Below, in pieces: positions 23,219 through 34,338 of a stretch of 64,000 nucleotides of DNA (position 1 is the first letter of the stretch; every line of letters starts with the position of its first letter). This DNA comes from Orobanche coerulescens (taxonomy: Eukaryota > Streptophyta > Magnoliopsida > Lamiales > Orobanchaceae). Where the stretch lies: NCBI GenBank assembly GCA_033398695.1, contig CM065804.1, forward strand, positions 52,173,501 through 52,237,500. Reading direction: 5' to 3'. The translations under genes and the position numbers were made by a program. Below the pieces are notes generated by a model that ran no database searches, was not told where the DNA came from, and saw nothing but the letters and a program-made list of their open reading frames with translations.

Positions 23219-24829
23219 ATGGGAAAGCAAAGCAAGAAGTCGAATCCGAGTACATCCGGAAAGTCTAAGGCAACCACAGAGAAGGAAAAGGCTCCGACAA
23301 AGGTAGTGCCGGCTATTCCGATCCCGGCTGCGCTCGACCCGAAGAAATTCAAGCTAAGATTGACCGGGCCAGAGTCTAAAAGAAGGTGGTCGCACCTTAT
23401 CGGAATGTCACACAAGCATTGCCGATTTTTGCATGAGGAGACGGCTCGGGGTATGGGTATATATGATGATATTGTGCTACTAGCGAGGCAGTGCAGGTTT
23501 GAGCAAATTTTTCGGGCAAACTACCTCGCTTACCACGTGCTCACCGTGGAGTTTCTTTCCACACTTGAGGTTTTTACGGAGAACGGGACTCCGGCTTCTA
23601 TTCGCTTCAACCTCGACAACATAGAAAGGGAGCTCTCGGCCGACGAAGTTAATGCCATCATCAACGGGGCCGAGGACGGATCATTCCAGCAGGGCGATCA
23701 TGCCAAAGAAAACTTAGAGCTGTGGTCCAAGATGATTTACCGCAGGGAGGAGACGCTTCTTATTTATAATCCGACATATGCCAAGGCCTCCTCGATCAGG
23801 AACCCAGTTCTCCGTTATGTCCACCGTCTGTTCACCTCGACGATTTTGAGCCGTACCGACTCGGGGACGTGCTTGTCCACTGATCTTCACCTTTTGTGGT
23901 CGGCCTTGAACGGTACAAGGAAGCACGCCGGATGTTTTCTGATTGAGCACATGGAGAAACAAGCCCGGCTGACCGGGAAGCAGAGGATTGGGATTGGGGC
24001 ATTCGTGACCCCTATCGCGGAGCATCTCGGGGTGCGCATTAGCGGAGAGCCGGTGTCCCGAGACATCTATTTGGATAAACCGACACTACAGAGGCAAGAG
24101 ATGCTTGCCTTCACCGAGGGGTTCGACTGGAAATTGCACGGTCGGAACAAAACCGTGTCCCTCTTCCGACTCCCCTCTCCGACCTTGACTTCTGTGATGG
24201 GCGACGCGCCCGATGTATATGCGAGGTGGAGTATGAGCTCCGCGGCTCATGTGGCACTTATCCGACCGTTGGATGCGTCTCGTAAGAGGCAACGCCGGGA
24301 GGTGACCATTGATGAGCCATTCTTGGAGGGAGCCGAGGAGGAGATGGATGATATACCCGAGGGGGGTAGCCGTGACCAGATTCCCACCGGTGGAGGTAGT
24401 AGTTTTCAGATGAGAGCTCCGGATTTTGAGGCCTTTGAGACGAGATTTTTTGAGAGAGAGAGAGAGATGCACGAAGAGAGTATGCAAGCGCAAGATAATT
24501 ATCATTTGGCGAGTATGCGTTCTTTGACAGCCGAGTTTGGTTCTTTGGGAACTCGGCTGGGCGAGGTTGAGACTCGGGTGGGTGTTGTTTCCACTCGGGT
24601 CAATGAGTTGTACGAGCTCGTGGAGAGACGATCCGAAGAGGACAGAGTGTGGCGACAAGAGGAGATTGCTTGGAGGGAGCAAGAGAGGAAGAGGAAAGAA
24701 GATAGGTGGGCCCAGGAGGACCACTACCACCGAATGCTACACGAGATGTACCACGTTGCTCCTTTCCCCGATTCACATGCCCGCTATGATCCGAGCTCGC
24801 CGACAAACCCGCCATTTCCGCCACAGTGA
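23219..24829 (+). CDS. ATHILA ORF-1-like protein (env-position ORF), intact
   Basis: This is an intact 536-residue frame from the ATG at 23219, chosen because it follows the acceptor site and begins a Lys/Ser-rich low-complexity tail (MGKQSKKSNPSTSGKSK). A globular region of about residues 45-330 contains RRWSHLIGMSHKHCRFLHEE, LTVEFLSTLEV and IGIGAFVTPIAEHLGV. It matches the broken minus-strand copy and resembles the Pfam ATHILA ORF-1 family (recalled, not searched). Residues about 430-510 are a heptad-like coiled coil (LGTRLGEVETRVGVVSTRV) and a charged Arg/Glu tail. I see no signal peptide or membrane segment, so an envelope role is doubtful. It lies between pol and the 3' LTR and is the best-preserved gene in the window. 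Function unknown. Confidence 0.8.
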   Translation: MGKQSKKSNPSTSGKSKATTEKEKAPTKVVPAIPIPAALDPKKFKLRLTGPESKRRWSHLIGMSHKHCRFLHEETARGMGIYDDIVLLARQCRFEQIFRANYLAYHVLTVEFLSTLEVFTENGTPASIRFNLDNIERELSADEVNAIINGAEDGSFQQGDHAKENLELWSKMIYRREETLLIYNPTYAKASSIRNPVLRYVHRLFTSTILSRTDSGTCLSTDLHLLWSALNGTRKHAGCFLIEHMEKQARLTGKQRIGIGAFVTPIAEHLGVRISGEPVSRDIYLDKPTLQRQEMLAFTEGFDWKLHGRNKTVSLFRLPSPTLTSVMGDAPDVYARWSMSSAAHVALIRPLDASRKRQRREVTIDEPFLEGAEEEMDDIPEGGSRDQIPTGGGSSFQMRAPDFEAFETRFFEREREMHEESMQAQDNYHLASMRSLTAEFGSLGTRLGEVETRVGVVSTRVNELYELVERRSEEDRVWRQEEIAWREQERKRKEDRWAQEDHYHRMLHEMYHVAPFPDSHARYDPSSPTNPPFPPQ

Positions 24830-26307
24830 TCAGGTACTCCATTAACAAAGCCACTCCTTTCTCTTTTCAAACTTATTCCTCCTTTGGGATGCGAAATAAG
24901 TTTGGGGGGGGGGGGAGAAGTGCGGCTTTGTTAATTTCTTTACGTGTGAGTACCTTGTTTGCCTTGTATCATTATTTGCTTGTGTTGGTGCCCGTTGTTT
25001 TTATTTGTGCTTATCATATTGGTGTTGCGTGGTTTTGGTTTTTGTTGCTTAGTTTTTAGTTGCATGGTTTTGGTTTTTGTTGCTTAGTTTTCAGTTTTTG
25101 TTATGTTCATTTTCGTTTGGTGTGTTTGCTAGTTTCTATTTTTTTAGGTCGTAGTAGTTTTTTAGATTTCGTGTTTGTTTTTTTTTGCTTTTCGTTGTTT
25201 GTTTTAGATAGCCTTGCTTGTCTTAGTTTTTCTTTATTCGTGAATTTTTCGAGCTTCTATTTGTGTGATACCGATGTTACGACACTGTTTTTCTCTCTGA
25301 AGAAACGGTCGAGTTTAGTCGAGTTGTAGTCAGTTATTTCTGTTTTGCATAGTATTCATTTAGGTCAAAAATTTTTCGTGATTGTAGAGGTCTTGGCAGA
25401 TAAGAGACGATACATACTTGTTTTAAAATCACCGTCAATACGTTTGGTTACATCTTCCGGATAGTGAGTCGTACTGTTTCTTTAGTCGTGTTGGCACTTC
25501 GATTGAGTTTAGAGTCGGTCAGTTTTTCCCAAAAGTTGAGATAATGTTGTTCTATGAAGGGAAGTCTAGTAACCGGGGGCATTCGCGTGACCCGTTGTTT
25601 ACCCTCGCGTAAAACGACGACTCTGATTAGACTAGTGATTTAGCTATTTCACATGTGCCAATGATAGGAAGCCTAGTAACCGGGGGTATTCGCGTGACCC
25701 GCTGTTTACTCTCGCGTAAAACGGCGACCTTGATTCGGACATGCGGAAATTATATATTCGAGTTGTTTCTCCGCTGTAGACGGGAACTTAGTAACTAGAA
25801 GCATCCATGTGCCCCATGAGTGTCTTTTACGTCAAACGGTTTCCTAATACATGAGAATGGAAGTTCCACCCTAGGATTGCCCCGATGAAACATCCCGAGA
25901 TCCTAACCTAGTGGTCAACTCGAATCAAATTCTTGAACATATATATAAGGGAATACTGCCCGAGGTTTATTTCTTATGAAACTCGTGGAAATTGTGCCAC
26001 TAGACTGTGTAACGGGACGAACTAGCTTGTTTATTTTAGCCTTTCATATTGACGGTCGATTTGACTCACGTTTTGTTAATCTCTGAGCTGGATTTTCTTC
26101 ATGAACGAATGATTAGGACTGAACTTGATTACTTTGCGGAATCATTATTCTGAATGCAGCTCGCTTTTACGACACACGGATTATTTAGAGAGAATTACAA
26201 GATAGTATTGATTAGGTTGAACACTATGAGTTTCAGGATAATTCACGACATTCTTTTTCTTTTCTTTTTGTTGTTCGGGACGAACAAGGCTTAAGTTTGG
26301 GGGGGTT
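24830..26307 (+). other. 3' untranslated region and polypurine tract of Athila-P
   Basis: A T-rich stretch (24940-25330) yields only low-complexity hydrophobic frames, which I reject. At 25566-25640 and 25672-25745 two direct repeats share CTAGTAACCGGGGG, ATTCGCGTGACCCG and GTTTAC...CGCGTAAAACG, with a third, diverged copy at about 25790-25850. They match repeats in the Athila-M 3'UTR. The polypurine tract (CTTAAGTTTGGGGGGGTT, 26290-26307) adjoins the LTR. Confidence 0.65.
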
Positions 26308-27784
26308 TGATAAGTGGTAATTTTACCACTTATTTCTAGGATTTTATACTAGGTTTTTATCTCGTTTCGTGATTAATGTGCTCGTATCTGGCTTATTTAT
26401 GATTAGTCGAGCCGTATTACGCGTTTGGGTTGGTTTTAGTGTGTTTGCAGGTTTTTAGAGCCAAAAGGACCCAAAACGAGACAAAGGACCGAGAGTCGAG
26501 TCAAACGGACGAAGAAACGGATTTTTGCGAAAGACAGACGAACCTATCGGCCGATAGGCTCGTCCGAAAGGTGATTCTGCCCTATCGAGTGAAGAGATCG
26601 ACGAACAAACTATCGGCCAGCCTATCGGCCGATAGGCGATCCGATAAGTGCCAATGACTCTCGTATTTTGACGAATTATGACTCTTTTGGATAGATTTTG
26701 TTTCCTAGATTAGGGCTAATCGGGAATGTAACCCCCTTAGGCTATATAAACCTCCTTTGAGACCTAGTTTCAGCAGCTTTGATCATCTTTGATCATTCTT
26801 TATCATTCTTTATCATCTACCATCATCTTTCATCAGCCCTTTTCATCTATTATTATCTTTAGCAGATTTTTACATCTTTTTAGCAAGATTTATTCCTTGG
26901 ATGCAAGAACATTTTGGAGGAGAATTATTATTGTTTTTCAGAGATTGAAGACTCGGAGTTCATCCGTAAGGGTTGTAATCTCTCTTTTCTTATTAATAAT
27001 ATGCATTCTTCATCTAATTCTTGTTTAATTTCAATTATGTCTGGCTAATTCATTGATTGATTCTAGGGTTAGTAATTTTAATTGATGTTCACATGATGTT
27101 CCTTTGATTACCTTTTGACCTTTCATCATAGGCTTGTGTTCAAGATGTGTTAAATCTCATGCTAGATTAAAGGGCCCTTAATCGATGCATGTTAGCTAAT
27201 TAATTTTGTCCGGAAGGAGTAATTGATTAGTGGAAATACTTGATGCACAATATGATTTTATCTTGAGACCTAGCGGAGAAAGATAAATCATAAATAAATA
27301 AGTTGGCGCTTTTTAAGTGATTTAAATTCTTTGAGCCCTGGCGGGGAAAAGGGTTTAAATTAACTATCTTTCTAGGTTGCCTTGATCGGAATTCTAGATC
27401 GGCTGAGTAATTATTTCTAGGATTGAATTAAAATTTGGGGAAAAGGAATCAAGTGAATGGATTGTGTGAACTCAATTAGATGATACTACCCTAGGATCAA
27501 TTACCTTTAGACTTGTGATTTTATCTTGCTAATTTGCTTTATTTGCTTGCTTTAGATAATTCATCTTTTATTTAATTTTTATTTTTCGATTTTTAAAGTT
27601 AGATAATTAGTAACAAACAAAATTTTCGGATTCCTAAATAGCAGTCAAATTTTGAGTAGAGTTACTTCCTTTATTTTCGACACATCAATTCCCTTGGGTT
27701 CGACACCTTGGAAATACTCCGAGGGTTTTACAAATTTTAAAATTGATCGGTTTGAAAACCATACTACGCGAATCCTAGCGATCA
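26308..27784 (+). repeat. 3' LTR of Athila-P
   Basis: It begins TGATAAGTGGTAATTTTACC (itself a small inverted repeat, AAGTGGTAA/TTACCACTT) after the polypurine tract. It probably ends at GCGATCA (27784), giving TGAT...ATCA termini. It contains palindromes at 26539-26642 and TATA at 26742-26750, and shows 'attcccttgggttcgacacct' near its end. The right border is inferred from the inverted ends only. Confidence 0.7.
26539..26750 (+). promoter_or_regulatory. CTATCGGCCGATAGG palindromes upstream of TATA in the Athila-P LTR
   Basis: CCTATCGGCCGATAGGC occurs at about 26542 and 26623, with half-sites (CCTATCGAGTG, ACTATCGGCC, GATCCGATAAG) between and after. TATA (GCTATATAAACC) is at 26741-26752, about 100 bp downstream. 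The same word drives the internal ORF-1 promoter of this element (22260-22560). Confidence 0.7.
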
Positions 27785-28275
27785 GGGAGGATGTGACGGG
27801 TCGGGCAAAAGCGCCCCGAATGACCCTAACAAGAGTCTCTATGTGTCGGAAGGTTCCAGAAGGTTCTAGAATGATCAAGAAAGACCAAGAGATCTCTACA
27901 CACTTAGATGACTCTAGAAGCATGTAGAAATATACTTCTTACACACTTTGTAGAATACTCATGTAAATGCCCATGTAGATGTACTACAAGTATCTAGAGT
28001 GTTCTATCTAGAAAGTTCTATCTAGAGAGTTCCACTCCAGAACTCTCCTAGGCTGGTATAAAAGGAGGAGGAGCCTCATTTGCTCACCCCATCCAGAAAT
28101 CCTCAAGCAATCAAGCATTGTAAAGCTCTCTTGTACTCAAGCATTCATACTTAATAAAATCCTTTTGTGCCATTGCCCCTTTTCTCGTTACTTTCAGGCT
28201 TACTTAGCAACTCGACTCAGCTTAGTTGTTTAAGTGCCGCACGGGTTAGCTGCGCAAAACTCCCATCCCGTGATA
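27785..28275 (+). repeat. Chromovirus-like LTR fragment
   Basis: A likely LTR start TGTGACGGGTCGGGC at about 27794 leads into a region rich in TCTAGAA and GAAGGTTC words. It then has a strong TATA (GGTATAAAAGGAGG, 28055-28068), a leader, and an AATAAAAT-type signal at about 28153. I recall this layout from short Reina/CRM-type chromovirus LTRs. It is cut at about 28275, where LARD-M sequence begins. No internal region is attached. Confidence 0.55.
27849..28065 (+). promoter_or_regulatory. Heat-shock-element array and TATA box
   Basis: At 27849-27871 five alternating units GAA-gg-TTC-ca-GAA-gg-TTC-ta-GAA are contiguous, a textbook heat-shock factor site. Further GAA/TTC pairs (AGAAAGTTC, GAGAGTTCC, CCAGAAC) lie at about 28010-28045, just before TATAAAAGG at 28057-28065. 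This is a strong sequence match to HSF binding. Activity is inferred. Confidence 0.7.
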
Positions 28276-28903
28276 GTGCGCTACCTTCCGGCCGTAGCGT
28301 GCGCTACGCCGGTTCCTGCCGCACCCGTCCGGCCGGTGCCCGCAATCGTACGGCCAGAACCCGTAACCGTCTGGCCAGTCCCGCAACCGTCCGGCCAGTG
28401 CTCGACCACCAGGGCTCGATGACTCGATTTCCGAAAACATACGGAACGAACACGACGAAAAGTTCGCGGACAATATCAACTACCCGAAATGAAAACATAA
28501 TGCAATAATTAATCATACGCGACCAAGAATAGGGTCGAGACAACAAATACAGATACGGATACCCATAACTTTAAGGAAATTACAAAATGGCCCAAAACGC
28601 CCGAAAATCACGATACGTGATCGAATAACCAAACCGAAGTTCACAACACGTCTAACAAAGTTAATCGGACTTACGGGAAACTCGAAACAGCAGTTTCGAA
28701 TGAGATTCACAATAATCGAACTCAAGTGCGGAAAAGTCGCTAAAAAGCACGGAACTCAACAAAACGTCACCGAAACGAACTCGGATGACAAAAAGTGCAG
28801 AATTAATCATTCTGGGAATGACGAAACGGTCATGAGCGAGCTGTCAAAATGGATTTTCGTCGAAAAAAAGAAATTACCGGAAATCGAAATTACGGGTATT
28901 ACC
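28276..28903 (-). repeat. Partial 3' LTR of LARD-M
   Basis: It collinearly matches 33708-34338 of the full LTR, including the GTAGCGTGCGCTACG word near 28300. Its outermost base is changed (GGTATTACC rather than GGTATTACA). R and U5 are missing. Confidence 0.8.
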
Positions 28904-31247
28904 CACTACCCTCCTTAAAAGAAGTTTCGTCCCGAAACTTAAAACAAGTAGGGAGAGGAAATATACCACCAGGAATATTTCAATGAGATGCACAAGAAAC
29001 GCGTAACTTACGCCCAACGGCGAAATGTTTCAAGCAACACAAAGGAGTATACGGCGTGAAAACACCCTCCACGACGACCAACACAACGTCGCCGTTAGGG
29101 ATATAATAAAACCAACAAATGACAAGCGTCATTAAACGGATAATATAATCAAGTCAATTATCCGAACAATCACAAAACACAACGAACGAAAATCAATATG
29201 ACTGACCAACCCAACGGTACATCAATCAAAACGCGAGCCAATCGCCGAACAAATACGGAATTCCACCGCCCAAGGGTTGGAAGATTGAAAACGAGACTAA
29301 TTTCCCGAACTTAAGGGAATTACGAGGGAGCCCGAACGTTCAACAATCACGAAACATGATCAAAAACCGAAAAATCAAACAATCGAGACAACAAAAATCG
29401 AACAATCATGTTCGAATCACGAAGAATAATAAAATTCAAACAACAACTCCCAGGGCTCAAGCCAATATATGATCTGGTGAAAACAACAAGATGTGCATTC
29501 CCATAAGATCCACAGGAAAGGGAATAGCAATTGAAAGGTCACAACGACAAACAAGTTATTCCGAAACAATACCACACTCGTTTGATCAACAAAAGCAACG
29601 GGCAGGACAAGCTCAGAAAATGTCAACGAACATAAAAGAACCGATAGAATCGAAAATACAGAAGTTCAAAATCCGATCCACTTCGAATAGAAGAGTTAAT
29701 AGAACCAAATGATGTCACTTCTGAACAAGGTTCACAAGAATCGAACCGAACTCGAAAAAGTCACGGCGATAACCAGATCGACCCAAAACAAGTTCATAGC
29801 TCGTTCGAACGATGAAACCAAAATACAGAACAAGTTCAGAAAGTATCAACGAATACGAGCGAGTCGAAAGAATGGAGAAAGAGAAAATACAGAAGTCAAA
29901 ATAGTACGGGTATTACCTTCGACCTCGTCCACGAAATTCACAAAAACAGAAGCAAGGTAACAATACATTAATCAACCGACACATAACAGAATAATCACTG
30001 ATGCACATGGTCATACCAAACCAATCTCTAACAGTTCGCACATGCGCGATAACGCAGAAATCACCACGAGGCGGCAACATTCAACACCAAGATCCCACCT
30101 CTCACAGAGGGCTAACACAACAAATGCGTGGCAACGCCTCGACGTTCATGCCACCAATTTGATCATACTCGGGAGCAAACATCATAACGACAACGCGAAC
30201 ATCATATATACATACCCAGTCCTCAAACGGGAATGGATAGGTTTTAAAAACGAAAACCTCATTTTGAAAATAATTTAGAAGAACACCGGTTGATCTTGAG
30301 TATCACCTTTCAAAAAAGAACAAACGTGAAACATCGTTATCGAGACTTTGGAGAACCATTTCACATTTGATAAAAATGAGGACACTTTCTCTTAGTAAAA
30401 ACTTTCAGAATATTCGACCCTCGGTTCTAAGTAAAAGTGTTTCTAAAACATTGAAAATATCTCAAAACATTTTGGTCCTCGAGGTAGGAGAATTTTGAAA
30501 CATATTGTGGCACCTTGGATGTACCACGAAAAAAATAATTCATTTTAAAAGTACATCTCGAAATTTATTTTCTAAGATACTCAAGGTTTTCAAAGATAAT
30601 TCAATGGGCTAGAATGCCCAAAAATTTCAGGCAATTACACAAAACATTATAGCGCCGTGGGTCCCATGCCGGAACTCACTAGGCTAAAAACCATTTACAA
30701 TGTCAAAAAGGCCGATGACGGTAATATTTCAAAAACTTACAAAAGCCATTTACAAAATACTAAATACCGTCAGAACATCGCCAAAACGATCAAGGCCATA
30801 ATGCCAAAAACTCGGTTAAAGGAATCGGTTTTCGAAACAAAACTCAGTTGGTAAAATACCGAAAGCCATTACAAAAGAACTCACGCAGCGGGTAAAAGAA
30901 ATAAAGTCAAACATGCACAATCCAGCAACACTACTCCTCATATGAACGAAATATGAGGGTCAAATAACCACATATAAAGAAATTAAAATCCATAAGAGGA
31001 TTCCGTCACTTAACAAATAATCATAAAAATAGCTAGTGTCACACGAGGTACAACACAAAGAAGGGAGACTTACATCCACAGGTCGTACGAAGATGATGAT
31101 CGCCCCACGATACTAATCACGACCAACAAACTCAGACGACACGTCGCGACACGACTCAGTCAGATAAAATCCGACAAAACAAGACTCAAACAACACGACT
31201 TGACCCGACAGCCTAGGTTTCCACAACCTAAGCTCTGATACCATTTA
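28904..31247 (-). other. Non-coding internal region of LARD-M
   Basis: The region is 2.34 kb with a polypurine tract next to the 3' LTR (minus: CTTTTAAGGAGGGTAG) and the primer binding site at the other end. There are no coherent gag or pol frames. Long blocks are near-identical to LARD-P (for example 30400-30620). It is about 0.6 kb shorter than the LARD-P interior. Confidence 0.7.
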
Positions 31248-34200
31248 TGTAACACCCCCAATCCGCTCAGGGATATTACACGCCGTAGAACCTTTCCTCA
31301 AGGATCTACCAGGCTAGTAACAACATGACACATCTCGACAATGCCTTTAAGGCTAAAATGACTCAGTAGACCGATTTGGCCTTTCAATAAAACATACAAC
31401 TCGATTACAATACAAGCCCATGCAGGGGTCGAATACAACATACTCCCGTACAACGGGCAAAGAATACTGCAGCGGAAAATAAAATATAACTAAACCAATC
31501 ACATCATACGGATCCTCGTGTGATTAGTATCGTTCATATTTCATCATCCTTCGTGCCGAACCTGTGTTATGCTCCCAAACCTGAATGCAAAAACAGACAT
31601 CCACCCCCCGAATACTCGGGGGTTAGCAAAACTCCACTGTTTTGCTAGTGCAAGTACAAGTGAAAATTACGAGTCATACAATTCACATTCCACGAATAAC
31701 AATAACCAGGAATCCTCAAATATCCAAACGAAATGAAAAGTACTTCCCGAGGCAAGAGTTTAAGAAAACATTCCAAAACTGAAAAATCACAAATTAATGG
31801 AAATAATTTATAAAACAGTTTAAAATGCCATCGAGAGTTTTAATAGAAACAATTTAGGATTATCAAATCCTACTTTTAAAAACCCAAAAGACGAAAGGGG
31901 TCACCGCCCCAAAGATTTACTTCCCGTAAAATGACCTTTACCAAACCGTTGGGATTTTAGCCCCAAATCTCATCAACTCACAATACACTAGAACGACAAC
32001 AAGGTTCGTCTTCCAATATCAAAATCCACAATTAAAGGATTTAACACAAACAATAAAATACTCTAGTGCCATCCTAGCCAAGTAAGCCAAACGAACAACA
32101 TACCTCTTACACACTTAGTCGATGCATGCAATCATGAAAACCGTTCAAAAGCACTCATTTCCAGAAATGCCAATAATCCAAATCACATTGTAAAATGCAC
32201 CACAATTAACCGCGGACCCACAGCTTCGTGGACCCCTACCGAGACCCCGTCGGATCTAACCCGTAGTGGTTAAAAGCAAGCTCGCGGTTCCACAGCTTCG
32301 TGGAGCCCTACCAAGACCCCGTCGGATCTAACCCATAGTGAGCATACACATACACGTTACTCATGCAATACTAACATGCTAAGAATGTAAGTTCATCAAG
32401 AATACTGACTAGGGATGGCCACTTATCTGACACCATTATCAAACTCTTCAAAACACAATAACAAGATTAAACATGGAATACACGATTCCGTAACTTTAAA
32501 CAATAGGGGTATCATCAAAGCCTTCAACATTCAAAACAATCAAATCATAATCAATTTTCCAAAACACACCGTTCACAAAACACACGCGTTTTGAAAGAGA
32601 GCCTTTAACGAGGCCAAAACAATTCTTTTGAAAATTCATTTGAAAATAACCGAAAAAACACACCACGATGACCACCGATCATCATATCCCCAAAACTAGA
32701 AGCGTATGAACAAGTTAATTGCCTCGAATAACCACAATGCGGAGAATCGACCGAAGTAGGTTGGCACGAACCGACTACGAACCCGCCGACTCCACCGAAC
32801 GCCAACTCGCGACAATAAACTACGAAGGACAATAACAACAATGAAAATGAATTCCATAGCACGACTCAAAGCCGTTGAATTCAAAGAATAATGACGAAAG
32901 TTCAAGTGTTTCCCCCAAAACAGCCAAGAACATGATTCGTCCCAACAAAACACGAAAACGGAATTCCAAGTTGAAATATGGATATACAATCCATAGAATA
33001 TGTTTAACAACATCATTTAACCACAATCGATCCATCAAAAACGGATGGAAAACGAGATCGAGAACAAATCCCCCAAAAAGTCGATTCGAAAGAAATAAAG
33101 AAATATACTTCGATTCGACGAAGAACAATGGGATTAAATGATGTTAAACACAATAATACTACCAAGATTAATCATACCCATCATGAATTAATCAACAATA
33201 CCAAACGAATCGGACAAAAACGCAAAAACCCCCAAACTCAAGAATTTAGGTTTCTAAGAAGAGATTACCTTGATTCGCTGGATCAAAGGATGATAACGGA
33301 TGATTAATCGATGATATGAACTCAAGAACTTCGTGGATTTGTTGTTCAACAACATGGCTTCGCCTCCTCCGAAGCACCAGCCGCGGATCGAAAAGAAAGG
33401 AAATGAAAAACGAGTGAAAATGAGGCTGCTCAGTCATATTTATACTGGTGCAGCCTAGTGTGCTCTAGGCTGCCGAGCTAGCGTACACTATCGGCCCAGG
33501 CCGCAATCCAGAGACACTGCTCGGCCAGGTAGCGCGCGCAGCCTTCCGGCCGTAGCGTGCGCTACCTGCCGGTCGTAGCGTGCGCAGTGTCCGGCAGTAG
33601 CGTGCGCTACCTGCCGATCCACCGAGTCCAGTACCCCACTGCCCTACTGCCTCGGCCCGCTAGCGCGCGCAGCCAACCGGCCGTAGCGTGCGCTGCCTCC
33701 CGGCCGTAGCGTGCGCTACCTTCCGGCCATAGCGTGCGCTACGCCGGTTCTTGCCACACACGTCCGGACGGTGCCCGCAATCATCCGGCCAGAACCCGTA
33801 ACCGTTCGGCCAGTCCCGCAACCGTCCGGCTAGTGCTCGACCACCAGGGCTCGACGACTCGATTTCTGAAAACGTACGGAACGAACACGACGAAAAGTTC
33901 ACGGACAACATCAACGACCCGAAATGAAAACATAATGCAATAATTAATCATACGCGACCAAGAAAAGGGTCGAGACAACAAATACAGATACGAATACCCA
34001 TAACTTTAAGGAAATTACAAAATGGCCCAAAACGCCCGAAAATCACGATACGTGATTGAATAACCAAACCGAAGTTCACAACACGTCTAACAAATTTAAA
34101 CGGACTTACGGGAAACTCGAAACAGCAGTTGAGAACGAGATTCGCAAGAATCGAACTCAAGTGCGGAAAAGTCGCTAAAAAGCACGGAACTCAACAAAAC

Positions 34201-34338
34201 GACACCGAAACGAACTCGGATGACAAAAAGTTCAGAATTAATCATTCCCGGAATGACGAAATGGTCATGAGCGAGCCGTCAAAACGGATTTTCGTCGAAA
34301 AAAAGAAATTACCGGAAATCGAAATTATAGGTATTACA
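31248..34338 (-). repeat. 5' LTR of LARD-M
   Basis: It is 3,091 bp, on the minus strand TGTAATACC...GGGGGTGTTACA. A two-copy repeat of about 68 bp (32217-32340, CACAGCTTCGTGGA) sits where LARD-P has its 63-64 bp array. TATA is CCAGTATAAATATGAC at about 33433-33448, with palindromes upstream at 33530-33745. Confidence 0.85.
33433..33745 (-). promoter_or_regulatory. GTAGCGTGCGCTAC array upstream of TATA in LARD-M LTR
   Basis: The near-palindrome GTAGCG-TG-CGCTAC and variants (CGTGCGCAG, TAGCGCGCGCA) occur about eight times between 33530 and 33745. They are often joined to CCGGCC. TATA (minus CAGTATAAATATG) lies at about 33435-33447. The word is unlike the GTGCCGCGGCAC word of the related LARD-P LTR. 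Confidence 0.7.

Larger units (their letters stand above)
28276..34338 (-). mobile_element. LARD-like element, minus strand (LARD-M), 3' LTR truncated
   Basis: It is related to LARD-P. The complete 5' LTR is 31248-34338, a primer binding site (TGGTATCAGAGC on the minus strand) lies at about 31232-31243, the internal region is 28904-31247, and a partial 3' LTR (U3 only) is 28276-28903. No coding region was found. The left LTR is cut against the chromovirus-like LTR piece, so the duplication cannot be tested. Internal and outer-U3 sequences match LARD-P closely, but the promoter palindromes are different. Confidence 0.8.

Noticed and set aside
23219..24829. Calling the ORF-1-like protein a viral envelope
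   Set aside because: Its position between pol and LTR fits, but there is no signal peptide, membrane anchor or cysteine pattern to support an envelope function.
24840..25329. Hydrophobic frames that could look like membrane proteins
   Set aside because: The T-rich 3'UTR gives Phe/Leu/Val-rich translations. There is no conserved start, and the composition explains it.
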